DNA of 64,000 nucleotides. Origin: Combretum micranthum. Taxonomy: Eukaryota; Streptophyta; Magnoliopsida; Myrtales; Combretaceae. The position numbers and the translations under genes are program-made. Within the stretch, counting starts at the first letter, position 1; each line of letters starts with the position of its first letter. Shown here one piece after another: positions 23,241 through 36,420 of the stretch. The stretch is from the NCBI GenBank assembly GCA_024138025.1, contig JAMXBD010002846.1:1-64000 (forward strand), in the 5' to 3' direction. Under the pieces are notes generated by a model that was not told the origin of the DNA, made no database searches, and saw only the letters and a list, made by a program, of their open reading frames with translations.

Positions 23241-24557
23241 AGAACCTAGAAAAGCATGCTTCAACATTACATTTTAGTTGTCACTTAAATTGGGACAACC
23301 ATATCTATAATCCCAATCTTGTGCTTGTGTCCATCTCTCTACTTTCGTACTTGCAAAATAGTTTGGTGTAGAATCTTTATTTTTCTATAGTACCTATACT
23401 CTGTGTAAATATTTGGGCATATAATTGTTACCCAACAATAATGGCAATTTTCTTTGATGGTTAGCAATTGTGGTTTCTGTTGAAATTGCTAGTCCTATGT
23501 CACATACAATATTGTTATTATGCAAAGAGAGGCCACCATCCAATAGTGTCATCCTTAACTTCACTTACAATACTTGAATATCAGTTAGAACGAAGATAAA
23601 ACATCTTGTCATGACCACCAACAATGTAAGATTCAAATACTTTAGAAACTAAGATTAGGATCCTTAAAATTGTGACCAACCAATTCAAATCCTATAAAGA
23701 GCATGTAATTAACACCATTTGCATGACATGAATCAACAAAAAAGCACCATCAATGCTGATGATAGGCTTGCAATATCTAAAGGCGCATATAGATGGGCCG
23801 AAAGTCTAAAGCATCTTGCTAAAAACAACTTCTCCATCTTTATTAGTAGTCCAAGCAATATAAATTTATTGTGATTTTAGATTACTTAATTGTATCGCAT
23901 TCATGACTTATAGGTATAGCAATTTCATATTTAAATAGTACCAATCACCATATATGGTTTCAAGTGCTCATGTTTTCTCCCATATCTTTTTCCTTATCAT
24001 AGGATGAGTACATAGTAGTACACATACCAAAAAAAAAAAAAAAAACTTTTACTAGGTAATATAAAGTAAATTGTTTCATAATGGAAATGCATTAGCACCT
24101 TAACAAGATAAAAATCCCAAAGACATCTTATGATGTCAAATAGGTGCTATAAAACTTATATTAGAATCCAATGAACTTTAGAGTTTAATGGATTCTAATG
24201 TTGAACCTCCCTTAGGCTTGGTGTTGTTTGACAACAAGGCCTTATTCTTCTAATTTTTTGTCTCGCTGTTTTTCCAAAGTATAAATGATAGTATTTTGAC
24301 TTTGGCTTGAGAAAGGGCATTGACTTTTCGCCTTACTAACAGTCAAACTTGAAAACTAACCACTCCACTTAGTAATCAATTGAATTGTCATTGACATGAA
24401 TGATGGCTCTACTAATGGTGGAGCCTGGTCTGCCTCTTTCTTGTGTGAATGAATCTTTGCATCCTTAATCGTTGGAGATTCTTCTTAAAAGTTAAAACCA
24501 ACAAAATGCCACGATGCTTAAAAAAAAAATAAAGTAACCGTACTAGGATTATTTGTC
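23241..24557 (-). pseudogene. Mutator-like (MULE) transposase fragment
   Basis: The only clear part is at about 23731-23807 on the minus strand, reading TFGPSICAFRYCKPIISIDG and then AFLL. This matches the segment around the first catalytic aspartate of MULE transposases (the ISIDG-x-H/F-L block). Around it, stops and frame changes abound, and neither terminal inverted repeats nor the rest of the DDE domain could be fixed. The remaining sequence to 24557 is unassigned; it may include further decayed transposase. Confidence 0.5.
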
Positions 24558-26175
24558 ATGGCAAGAGTCTTTTACTGCATTATTTTATTGTGTGCAACGC
24601 AAGTGGCATTGGACTTGAGAAAGAAAGCATTTTCATCATTTGATAAGAAAATAGAAACGGAACATGGAAGCCAGCATCACCATCCGGCAGGAGACGGCTG
24701 CCGCCTCCTATTCCACTACAACTTACCCACTCAGACTAAGATTAGCTTCTTTCCTAGGCATGGACAAATGTACTAAGAAAAGTCACTTGCTACATATCGA
24801 CTTTCTAGGCTCGAATGCCATAGCCAATGAGGAAGCTGCACATTTCAAACGAAACTTCACTTGAATTCATTACAATTTCAACGTGTAACTTGATATGAAA
24901 ATTTCAACTCATTTAACAATGAACAGATGACTGTTGTTTCGCACTGCTTGTTCCTATCAATCAGGAATTGAATACACTCAATTTACCTTTTCTTAATGTA
25001 TAAGCAATGGAAGAGATTATAAATAATAATGACATTATAGTGATGTCATTAGAAATTTTAAAAATTTAGATAATCTTAACTATTAAATTGTAAAGTAAAG
25101 AAAAGGATATGGAGAGAAGCAAATTCATCTATCAAATGCACACATTTGATTTCGTGGGATAAACTTCCATAATTATGTATTGATTTCAAGAAAGCCCTCA
25201 CATCATGTCAATTAATTAGTAATATATAAATACCAATAAAATTTTTAATGGGTAAATTATGCCGAAAGGTTATAATGTATGGGATAAAATCATTTTAGGT
25301 TACAACGTTTTGAAAAGATCAAAAGAAGTCATAATATTTGACAAAGTGACTTACGAGATTTAATTAAATATTTCTGCTATTGATACATGTCAATGAGGCC
25401 TTAAAAAAAGTTTACTTGAGTTTTAATTAAATATTTTTCCTATTCACACGTGCTAATAGTGATCTTAATTGACTTATTTTTCTAAATGTTACAACATAAA
25501 ATGAATTTACCTCCAGCATTGTGCCTTAAAATAAACTTATTCATTAAACATTGTGGCCTCTTTTGAACCTTTTGAAATGTTATGATCTAAAATAAACTTA
25601 CTCCCAAACGATATGGCATTATGATATAATTTACTTAATTTTTAACGTATGAGTAACTCTTTCAAAAACTTCTTGCTATCACTACCATTTGATAAAATTA
25701 TATGTTATCAGTTTATTACTAATTTGAACATGTGATGTATTAGTACTCTTTATTAATATATTGTCTAAATGCTCAAATGTAATTTTAGAGGTACACTACA
25801 AGAGAGTCCAAACTAATAAATACCTATCCTAGTGGGGCACCGATCTTTTTCTATAGGATGGATCGGGTTCGATTTCTCTCTTCTCAATTGTATGTCCCAC
25901 TTTTTAATTTTTGTGCTGTTATCTTGATATGTTGTATTTTTTTTAAAACACATATTGCAATATTGCATAAATGAAATAATACATAATGCATATAATGTAA
26001 TAGAACAAAAAATATATTTTTCCTACAAAATAATAATGTATTATTGATCACGCTAGTTAGTTGCTTTGCATTTCCCTTGAAGAAAATTAAGCAACTTAAA
26101 TGTGATATTATTATTCAATCAAAATATATAGGCTTAACTTAAAAAGTATCTATACTAAAGTTTTGATTGTAAGGA
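24558..26175. other. Intergenic, no supported gene
   Basis: Two overlapping short frames at 24558-24864 match nothing I recognise. The rest is AT-rich. Confidence 0.35.
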
Positions 26176-29100
26176 TGTAAACCCCTAAAATTTTCGGTTA
26201 ATTTTAAGTTTGATCTTAGAATTAAAAGTTAACCGAAACCCTAAAGGTCAACAAAATGTTAGTACAAACCCCTAGATTCTAGATCCGACATTCCCGTTTT
26301 CTTTAGCCCTAGAAAACGAAGTTGGAATAATTAGCGATAATAGTTCGTAATAGCTATAGGTAATCTAAAAATATCAGAATTTCGAAATTCAAGTATCCTT
26401 TGAACCCGATCGGACACAGTTCTTGAAAAACGTGTCATAGGGCTCGGAGTAGTAAAAATATTCCGAATATATTGTTAGACTCGTAAAAATATAAGATTTT
26501 CAAAAATATCAATTTCGTAATTTTTCGGTAGCTAAAAATATCAGATATCGCATTTATACTCGATTTTCATACTACTGATATTCAATTGTCATGTCTACTT
26601 TACATACACTATTTTCTACTATTCTACACTATTTATCTATCTCTACTTTTTCTTACAACCTACTCTTACAACCCATACATCTATTTCTTACACATTTTCA
26701 TTTTCAATACAAATTCACATCTTTCATTTCTTACTTTTAATTAACAAAAAAATAAATTTTTCCCTCTCTCTCATGCATAATTTGCGCTGGCCCCTCCCTC
26801 TTTCTATCTATATTGTTTTGTTTTTCATTTATTTAATTAACACAAATTATCTCCCACATTTTCCTACAAATACTCCCTCATATCTTCACTTCTTCTACAC
26901 TAAAGTTACTATACTCAAATCTATCTCAAAATTTCTCCAAGAAGTCTCTTACAAGAAGTTATCTTCTTCTTCTTTCTTTTAGGTAATATGCCTTCAAGAT
27001 TTTCATATGTTCATCTACTTAGTATGAACTTAGTGGTGTTTTCTAAAACCATGAAGGTTAAGAAAGCAACAATAAGTTCATACTTTGTTTTGTTCATAAT
27101 CTAAAGTCCTTTATGTTGCTTTATGTTTTATAACTATATAATATATCCATATAGCTATATATATTATTTAGAGCATATAAGCTCATTGTCTTGCAATTTA
27201 TTTACTTTCCTTGCAATTTATTTACTTCCTTACAATTTATTTAATTTCAAGTTGTTTTTAAGACTAGTTTTTCTAGTCTTAGACTTATCCTCATCAAGTC
27301 AAAACATTTTCTTTTCTTTTAGAGACTAGTCTTTTCTTAGTCTCGGGGACCTTGATGAAGCTAAGGTCCCAATACTTGATTTATTCCTTTAATTGCTTAT
27401 TCTTTCAAGTTATTATGTTTCTTTACATTTCCATAATTTTATGATTCATATTCATGCAAGAACATGATGATTTTTGTCTCAATAAAAATAAAGGAGGAAG
27501 TGTTTTCTTAAACTAAATATTGTTTTCTAAGAAATAAATGTAGAGATTAATTTTCTTAAAAACTCATAAACATGCCTAGAAATGATTTTTCTTAAATAAA
27601 CAAAATTTTTTATAAAAGCTTATTATTCATCAAGTATTAGAAATTCTTTTGGAATAATCACAAGAAACAAAAATATTCATTTATGAAATTGTTATTACTT
27701 TTAAAAGTTGTTGGAATCTAAGCTTAGAAAAATAAAAATCATTCTTTAGAAATTTAGAACAATTACAAGAAATTAAATTTAGAAAAAGAAATACTCATTT
27801 CAAGTAATTCAAAATCTTTTCAAAGTAAAATGAATATTTCTAAAATTCTCAAGTTCAAAAATCATTCAAGACTTTACTTTTTCATAAATTGAGACAACTT
27901 CATTTAGTTCATACATTTGTTATGAGTCATTACATATATGTATATACCTTTCAAAAGCTTATAAAATATTTGAAAAATCTATCTCTTCAAGTGAGCTTTA
28001 TTTAAAAGGAGGAACTCAAGTTTTTGCAAATTCGTGGAGAATCTGGTCGCTGCTTTTTTGGAACCCAAACAACTTAGTTTGTTGAAAATAAGTTTAGAAA
28101 TGTGTAGATCTTTTCGAGTAGATAGAAAACGGTATATTATATGTGAGATTCCGAGTTAAAATGAGTAAGCTATGGCCATTCTAAGTTGGAATTTCCTCTT
28201 ATATGATTTTACTGCTATTTTAAGAAAAGTTTAGAATCTTCAAGAAGAGAAACTTCGTGAAATACTCATTTTGGATATTCTTCTTGATTAGATAATCTCG
28301 AGGAGGATTGTTCGTATCCCGAAGATTACTACGATTAGTGGAAATCCTGAACGACTCATCTATTTCAAGAAAGGTGTCACATGGCTGAGTGAGTTTATTC
28401 TCCGTTATTTTTCATACTTATGATTGTGCTTGTAAAATTAGTTGCACTAGAATTTAGGCAAAAATCAAATGGAAGTTGTATGATAATATGTTGAAAGAAT
28501 ATTAAGTATATCGAAACTTGATTTGTTTGTAATAAAGTTGTTTGTACATTACTATCTTGAAGTGTTTGAAATTGGTTGCTTACTTGAAAGAAGATAAATA
28601 TAACTACTAGACTTTAATTAAGAAATTATGCATGCACTCAATGTTGAGTCACATTTCATTCACTACTATACAATTGGTGGGCAAGTGTATAATAGTGGTG
28701 GAGACATAACTGATATCATGTAAGTGGCGAGTAGGAGCCAGTAAGAACTACGTAAATTAGTGGCTAGTAGGAGCCTGTAATAACTACAAGTTTTTGATGG
28801 CGTATAGGAGCCGATAAGATTTATAAAAGTATTTTAAAAGTTGTGGCTGTAATTGGCCTGAATACCCAACCCCGAATGAAGGCGTAATTCATTCAACATA
28901 TGATTCCCGAAAGTCATATGTCTTGTATGCTGACGTGGTTGTTGCATTCCATATGTTTGAATAATAAACTTGATTGATAATTTACTTTGAGTATGAATTT
29001 TGGGATTACTCACCAAGTCCATAAGCTTACACCCCTATAGGTATTTGTATTCTCAGGAACACCTATTTTTGTGCTCGGAGCCTCCCTATATCCGTGTAAG

Positions 29101-29457
29101 TCTTCCATTGAAGCTTTTGGAGGAAATCTACTTAAAGACTTAGATTATAATTCCTTTGAAATCTTTAATATAGTATTTGGATGTTGTAAAGACTATCACG
29201 ATCTTTGGGGATTAGCAGGGATGCCCCTAAGAAATTATGTAATAGACCTTTGGTTATTAATGATATAATATATTTTATTATGGATTCTTGTATGTTCATC
29301 TTTACTTGCTAAACTATGCTTCCCAAAAGCGTCTCCTATTACCGTGCTAGACGCTTTACATGTAATACTAGGTTCGCATGACTAAGGTAATCATTCTTAA
29401 GTCTTGATATTATATGTGGCGGACTACCACGTTTAAGGTACCCTTCGGGGCGTGACA
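26176..29457 (+). mobile_element. Solo LTR, family B, copy 1
   Basis: 3282 bp starting TGTAAACCCCTAAAA and ending TTCGGGGCGTGACA, the typical ends of long gypsy (chromovirus-like) LTRs. Flanks AAGGA (26171-26175) and AAGGC (29458-29462) differ at one base. No internal coding region. It contains three GCAATTTATTTAC units (about 27194-27245) and three 36-38 bp AGTGGCNAGTAGGAGCC units (28723-28830). Related in its ends and lineage to 56844-59699. Confidence 0.7.
28723..28830. repeat. 36-38 bp tandem repeat in the solo LTR
   Basis: AGTGGCGAGTAGGAGCC at 28723, AGTGGCTAGTAGGAGCC at 28759 and ATGGCGTATAGGAGCC at about 28797, each followed by a TAA-rich tail. Confidence 0.6.
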
Positions 29458-32424
29458 AAGGCGTCTCAAGGCAATCTCAAGGAACAAAAGCCTCTAGTTT
29501 ATATAATATCCTCAATATATATATTCTCTGATTATTTCTTATTAATTTTATTAATTTTTATTTTATTTCTATTAGTTGAAAGGAATATTAAATTCCGCTA
29601 GCAATTGTTCCATAACAGCTTGTTAAGAATCTTAAATATATATATATATATATATTATCAGTTTAAATATTGGTTATATATTTTTTAAAGAAAAAATAAT
29701 TAAAATTTATTTCATATAATATATTAATTATTAACCATTACTTGTAGGTGTTCAGAAATATTTTGCTTATGCCGACAGCTGAAAGGCAGAACATTAGAGG
29801 CAAATCAATGAGCAGTAAGCGCCAACAACGGGCACTCCTGCATGGCACTTGTACTGTTGTACATAACAAGATTTTGCTTTACATTTCCAACAGTATATTC
29901 TTACTATTATGAGGACATCTAAAGGAAAAGATTAAAGAGTAATTGATGAAGTATGGAATAAAGTAAAATTTCATTATTTTATGTTATCGTTTTCTTTTTA
30001 TAAAATATATCATTAATACTAAAAATCATATTATTTGGGGGTAATGTTATGAATAGTACCTACACTTTGGCAAAATAAGCAATTATGTATATAAATTTTA
30101 AAAATGATTAATTTAGTACTTAAATTTTGAATCAATTTAGTATCCAAAAAATTTGATGGCTATATTATTGGCATGTACAAAAATTTCTTTCAGGTACTCA
30201 TTTGATCAATTTAAAGTTTAGATACCTACTTGTATATTTTGTTAAGGTTCACCTACCATTTGTGACATTTACCTATATACTTTTATTTTAATTTTGACAA
30301 AGCCTAAAAACATTTATTACATAATCCCATAAATAATTATGTATTATGTGCTGTCTTCCTAAGAATGTTTGTTGTGGCAAAATTAATATTCAAATTATGT
30401 TCAACGAATTATAACATAATACCTAAGCAAGTTAAAATTACTGGATGTTTAATCACGTTTGGCTTGAATGGTATTGAAATAGTAAAATCAAGACAACAAA
30501 ATAATCTCTCTAACAAGCATAAATTATTTGGTTAAGTCAGGTACGACCACTTAAAACAAGGATTCTATATTTCTATTTCAATGTGACAGTTTCGATGCAA
30601 ATATGACAGATTAGTAAAAGATAACTTCTTTTGTGCTAGGTTGGTTTAAATGTAATAAAATCATCTATTATAGGATTGGTTTCGTCTGAAATCGCAGATT
30701 TTGGTACAAATATAAATAGAGTAAATCAATATGCAAATATATGATTCATTCCTATTTTATGAGGTCGTGCAAAGCTTGTGCCAATAACATTCCTGATTCC
30801 TCCACACAATTGTTGATACACCAAACTCCATTTGGCGTGAAGTGGAGTGGCGATGTACATTAGAATCAAAGATTGCCCTCCAACCTATCACTATAATCAT
30901 TAGTGTGCAAACCCTATAATCTTCACCACCAATATTGTACGTGCAAATTTCAAAACGTGAATCTTTTCCATTTTCTCTATTGGCGACATGATAACACCAA
31001 CTATGCCTTTTTTAAAATAAATCTCAGATACAAATTGGATGGTGTGTGTCATGATAACTTTTCAACACATTCGATTGTCCTTATGGGAATGGAAGGGCAA
31101 TTTTATGCCTTCTATTTTCATTTTCATAGTTGTCAAAATGGGAAAATTGTGAGACTTATTAGGGCTCAAAATGGATTTCTCCATTTCTCCTTTTAAATTT
31201 TTATTATTGTTTTAAAATAATATCAAATATAAATATAATCAATAATTTCTATTACAAATAAAAATATTATATTTCGAAATAGATTTTCTTCTTTTACTTT
31301 CTCAGTTTTGGGTAATTTTTTCCTCTTAAGATTTCACTATAATAAATAAAATGGTGCAAGAATTTAGAAAATTTAACCATTTATTTATATAAATTTGTAG
31401 AATTTGAGAGTATAAACTCAGAGAAAGTTCAAATTCACCATGTTTGTATGGGAAATGCTAGGCTTAAAGCCATTAAAATACAATCACTTGAAACATCTTA
31501 CGTTTACAAAATGGGAAAAATGTGACATAAGAGCCTATATTTATATGCTTTTTGCAAAATAAAACCCTAATTTATAAAACGTGCCTTTAGAGTTTTCATT
31601 AATATGCTATTTACATAATCTAATATAACACTTTAAAATATTAAAATAAAATGATTTTGCTATATAACTCAACATGCTATGTAGTAATTTATATCTCTCT
31701 CTTTTCTTTCCTTTAGAAATTTCACTACAAAAAAAAAATATCCAATTATTTTATTAAAACATATGCTTTATCGAAAATTTTAAATATTCAATTATTTTAT
31801 TAATTGGAATGAGATTTTATAATTAACAAGTGAGTTTATTCAATATTTATCTTTGAATTTGTATGTAAAGATTTATTTATATCATGGGCAACAGACTTTT
31901 TTTATTTTATAAATGAAGAGCTTAAAATTTTCAACTTTTATGAAACTTTTAACATAGAATTAGCTTTATTGAAATGTATTCATGTCTCCTTCTTAATTAT
32001 TGTTTAAACAGAGTGAGGAAGATGAAAGGAATGAGAGAAAATATGATTGGGAAGTGGAGACAAAGGAATGTGATGTAGTTTCTATTGGACACGACAATAT
32101 ATGATATTATTATTTGGTAAAACAATTTAGAAGAACTGGACTTGTCTTGGTATTTTTTGCATTTATGTTTACAAAGAGGAGAGAGACAAAAAAGCATGTC
32201 TATATTATTAATGACAGAAGACACATTCTTGGTGTTTTTATTCTTTATAACTTTATTCATTAATTTATTTTTTATTTATAATAAAAATTAAAATTATAAC
32301 TCTTTTTTGAAATTAAAACCACTCCCTTCATAAAATTCAAAACATGTTACACTTTTTTTTTTAAATAACCACTCCCTCTTTTCTTTACTCTTAGAAATTT
32401 GAATGAAATTTATAGTTAATGGCT
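29458..32424. other. Intergenic, no supported gene
   Basis: AT-rich throughout, with an AT microsatellite at 29638-29656. A short GC-balanced segment at 29750-29880, after a TTGTAG acceptor-like site, could be a lost exon but matches nothing I know. A 97-codon frame at 30903-31193 has no recognisable motif. Confidence 0.4.
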
Positions 32425-32580
32425 TTGTGGCTTTGTAGCTTAGTAGTATTTATCAAAGTCCTCATCCTTGAGGTACCGAGCTCGATTCTCGCTTTAGCAC
32501 GTTGTAATGGCTATGTGGCCAAGTTATAATAGCAATTGTGGTCCACTTGGTCCATAATATGAATATAAAAAAAAAAAGAT
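32425..32580 (+). mobile_element. Possible tRNA-derived SINE
   Basis: TAGCTTAGTAGTATT (about 32439) resembles a pol III A box, and GAGCTCGATTCTCGC (about 32479) a B box, about 40 bp apart. The segment ends in an A-rich run near 32567. No clean target duplication was found, and the B box is imperfect. Confidence 0.3.
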
Positions 32581-33356
32581 AAAAAACCATAATATGTATA
32601 AAGTATCTTCTATTTGATCCAAAATTTAGATGGAACTTATTACAGTCAAATACAATAATATTTTACGAAAAAAGATTTAGGATTTTTCACGATTAATATT
32701 TTATGATCTAGTACAATTAGATCTACACATGCAATGTGAGTGAAACATCTACTAATATTTAATAAAATAATTTAATATTTTAAATTTTCTATAGTAAAAT
32801 TTTCAGAGAGACAAAGAGAGAGAGATTATCTAGTGGCATGTTAAGTCATCATTATTTTAATATTTTAAAATACAATTAGATTTCGTTAATGACACATTAA
32901 CAGAAACCTTTAGATACGTGAGACCCCTTAAAAGCATGTTTTTTAAATTGGGGCTCTATTTTGCAAAAAGAATACAAAGATATACTCGTGGGCACAAGGC
33001 TGTAAAACTCGCGATTTTTTTTATGTAGAATCATGAGAAAGTCTATAGAATTGGAATATAGAATCGAAACATAGAAATATAAGTTCTCACAATACTTACA
33101 TAAGTCGTAAAAAACTTGAAATTCATAATAGATAAAATAAAAAAAAATAAAGAAATGAGTTCTATTTTTCATAATAACTCTTAATCCATATATGGCATAC
33201 ATAAAAAATGAGCAAGTAAAGTTAAAATTAATTTATTTATTTTTTGAAAGAAGTTATGAATTGAAGGGGGATCTAACTTTTCAACTTATCTTATATTTTT
33301 AATTATTTAAAAGAAATAAATAAATTTTCTTGTAAACTTTATGACTATAATATAAC

Positions 33357-36027
33357 TGTAAAGACCCGTCCCACTAAATTCCAAGATTTAGTGTACCGAG
33401 TTCCCAATCACATATAACATTTTCACATTATATATAAGGTTGTCCTAAAATTAACAGTTTATGAGAATTATTTGATTAAATCTATCAACACTTTATAAAC
33501 AATTTTTAAATAAAAGAAGATTGCTAATAAAAGTAATCCATACATATATACATTATATGTACAAAGATTAGTGTCAATATAAAACACTACAAAATTACAA
33601 GTTGTTCTTGGTCATAAAAGATAAACTAAAGAGACCTTAAAGTCTTTTACAATTTTAGCTTATTTAACAAGCCTCATATATAGAGAAATATGCTTTAAAC
33701 AAAAGCTTCTCCCAAAAACCAAGGGCATTCGAGTCTTACTCGTTCCACTCGTCCATAACCTTCTCAAAATCTGACCCGTATTCTAGGTCATCATACAACT
33801 CATCTTCAATACTTGCAAAGCAGCAAAAGTGAGCCAAAGGCCTAGTACGTAATAACAAATACAAAAACAAATTTTCAAGCAAACTTAATTCAAATGAGAT
33901 GCATCAACGATCAAGTTATTATCTTGTTAAGTTTTCTTTTAACAAACCAACAGTAGGGTATTCAAACCCCGAAATCACGCTCTGCGAATTTAGGGGTCCT
34001 GAGTAATAGTAGCTGCTTAGGGGGTTGATATAAGCAGTCAGAATACTTATATCTCCTACATCTATTCCATAAAGAAATAGCTTCATTTAAGGCTGAAAAG
34101 CCGTTGCCCGACTCTACTTAAACTCAATCCACAATATGAATCTAGTTCATAATCCGCATAAACTTTGAACTAAACCATGACATTTCCCACTAAGTTTAAG
34201 CAAACGTTACTCGGATACTGTTATCCCCATCAGCTATCCGCTATTGCATCATAGCATACCATTGCATCATAGTGTACCATTGTATCATGGTAAAGTCATT
34301 GTATCATGACTTAGGTTAAGCGCCTAACTAATATTTCATTGCATCATGATAGGTTTGCTGCTCCTCGGACCAGATTTAATAGCGTAATAGACATCCAGTT
34401 CATCAAAATATTAAGCCGAATCGAATTAAATCAATTTTAGTAATGCCTATTCCTAGCATACAACAAGTAAGCTATTGGGTACCTATACCCAATAGTGTAT
34501 TACTATATTCACTCGGAGGGGAATTAACTGAAGAACTTTTAACTGAAATAAAGAATATCAAAACAATCAATAATCGAACGTAGAATTTATATACAACACA
34601 TAATTCTAAGTTAACTATACAAAAAGATTCAATGAATTTAACATATAGCTTTAACATTTAATTCATACATAAAACATGTTTAAATAAATTATAGATTTAT
34701 TAAAGACCATATATAGAAGCAAAGAAGGACAATTGAAGAAGGTTGAAATTGTAAAAACTCAGGAGATACGCAGAGAGTTGAAAGCCGACAGCGTTGGAAT
34801 CATACGCCGGCGGCATTAAGAAAATAAGTTCTGTTCGCATTCAACGTCAATTAAAGGCCAGCGACGTTAAAGCCCTAGTAGCCGGCGTAGAATTCGAAAA
34901 ATAAAAGCTATCAATTTCTTCACAAAAATCGACGGCGTTACAAGCAGCATTAGGAAAATCGATTCTGATCACATTCAACACCGCCTCTACACCGGCGACG
35001 TTGAAGTACCGGATGCCCGTGTACACGCAAAAATAGACCTGTCGAAAAGTGTTTGTTTCCCCTATTTTGCACTTTTGAAAATTTATAACATATAACACTT
35101 TTAATCCTTCTTCAAACACATATTTAGCTTAATACACTATCTTCTATCCACGTTAATCATTCCTAGCAACTTTGAACATCATTTTAACACATCAAACTAC
35201 TTCATTTATATCAAACCTTCTCCTACTCTTCACCTTAAACTTAACTACTCAAAACCAACTTCAATCCTGACCAATACTTCTCACTACTTCCATAACACAA
35301 ATAACAAGTTCATATAATAACAAAACACAACCTACTATTTATTAATATATAAAACCATTCAAACTCATATGACATTAAATTCATCCTAAGATGGATTCTA
35401 TATCTATATCACAAGAAAGAACAAATAGAGAGTTTATAACTTGCATTAACTTACATGAAGAAGCTTTGGCTTGGAGAAAATTATTGAGCCTAAGAGCTTG
35501 TTCTTGCTAAGGTTTAGAGCTTATGGTTTGAAGAAAGAAGAACAAGGAAAGAAAAGAAAAATGAAAATTCGTATGGATTTTGTTGGCTGCCAAAAGAGGG
35601 TCTATTTGATTAAATTATGGGCTCATATTTATCATAACTTTGGCTTTTGGGGTACATATGGGTTAGGCTTAATTTGAGCTTGAAAATAGGCTTAACTTAT
35701 TGTAAAATTTTGTTAACAATTATTTAGACATTTCAAAAGTTGTTTTGATAAATTTAAACATAGCACACACACACACACACACATATCTATTAATTCATAA
35801 GAGACACAAACATTAATTATATTATACACACATTAATATACATAAAACAATAGCATAAATCTCATCACACATATACGCATACATCAATAATTTACATGAT
35901 AAACATAGTATATCAAACCTATTTCTACACATTCATTTCATATATCAAATTTACTTCAAATTTAATATTTAGAACTAATATTATATTTACATGAAAATTA
36001 AATTATTGAATAAATTAGGTTATTTCA
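33357..36027 (-). mobile_element. Solo LTR, family A, copy B
   Basis: 2671 bp, TGTAAAGACCCGTCC to TTATTTCA, with a perfect duplication ATAAC at 33352-33356 and 36028-36032. It carries the family's acidic short frame (33736-33813), five CATTGCATCATG-type units (34241-34350), the GCCGGC-rich block (34779-35015) and an AC run (35764-35782). No internal region. Confidence 0.85.
33736..33813 (-). other. Acidic short frame conserved in family-A LTRs (copy B)
   Basis: The minus strand reads SIEDELYDDLEYGSDFEKVM then DEWNE and stop. It lies just past GGCCTTTGGCTCAC and a CTTTGCAAG acceptor-like site. Compare the copy at 53379-53453: same length to the stop, with conserved Y-D-D-L, Y-G, E-K, D-x-W and the final E. 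Confidence 0.5.
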
Positions 36028-36420
36028 ATAACTCAACTTAAATGGATTCTATAAATATAGAATAGGGGCGTTGGATATACATATACTTATGTAAGTCGTA
36101 AAAAACTTAAAATACCTGATAGATAAAAATAATAAAAACAAAGAAATGAAGTGCCCTTTTTCATAATAGCTCTTAATTCTTAAATGACATATATAAAAAA
36201 AGAGCGAGTAGAGTTAAAATTAAATTTATTATAATTATTATTAATTATTATTATTTTGTTGAAAGAAGTTATGAGTTGATTGGATCTAACTTTTCAACTT
36301 ATTTTATATATTTTAATTATTTAAAATAAATAAATAAATAAATTTTCTTATAAACTTTATAACCATAACTCAACTTAAATGGATTCTATAATGTAGAACA
36401 TGGAAGTTGGAAGGGAGGAC

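Larger units (their letters stand above)
33084..36420. repeat. Tandem duplication of about 343 bp, one copy split by a solo LTR
   Basis: The stretch containing TAAGTCGTAAAAAACTT, AAAGAAATGA, TTTTTCATAATA, CTTTTCAACTTAT and AAACTTTAT occurs at 33100-33356 and again at 36095-36375. The first copy continues after the solo LTR at 36033 with TCAACTTAAATGGATTCTAT, which recurs at about 36368 in the second copy. Subtracting the LTR and its duplication, the period is about 343 bp. Confidence 0.65.

Noticed and set aside
24558..24864. Two overlapping plus-strand frames of 66-72 codons
   Set aside because: No motif, no splice context, no family recognised.
29750..29880. GC-balanced segment after a TTGTAG acceptor-like site
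   Set aside because: Too short and without any recognisable protein motif.
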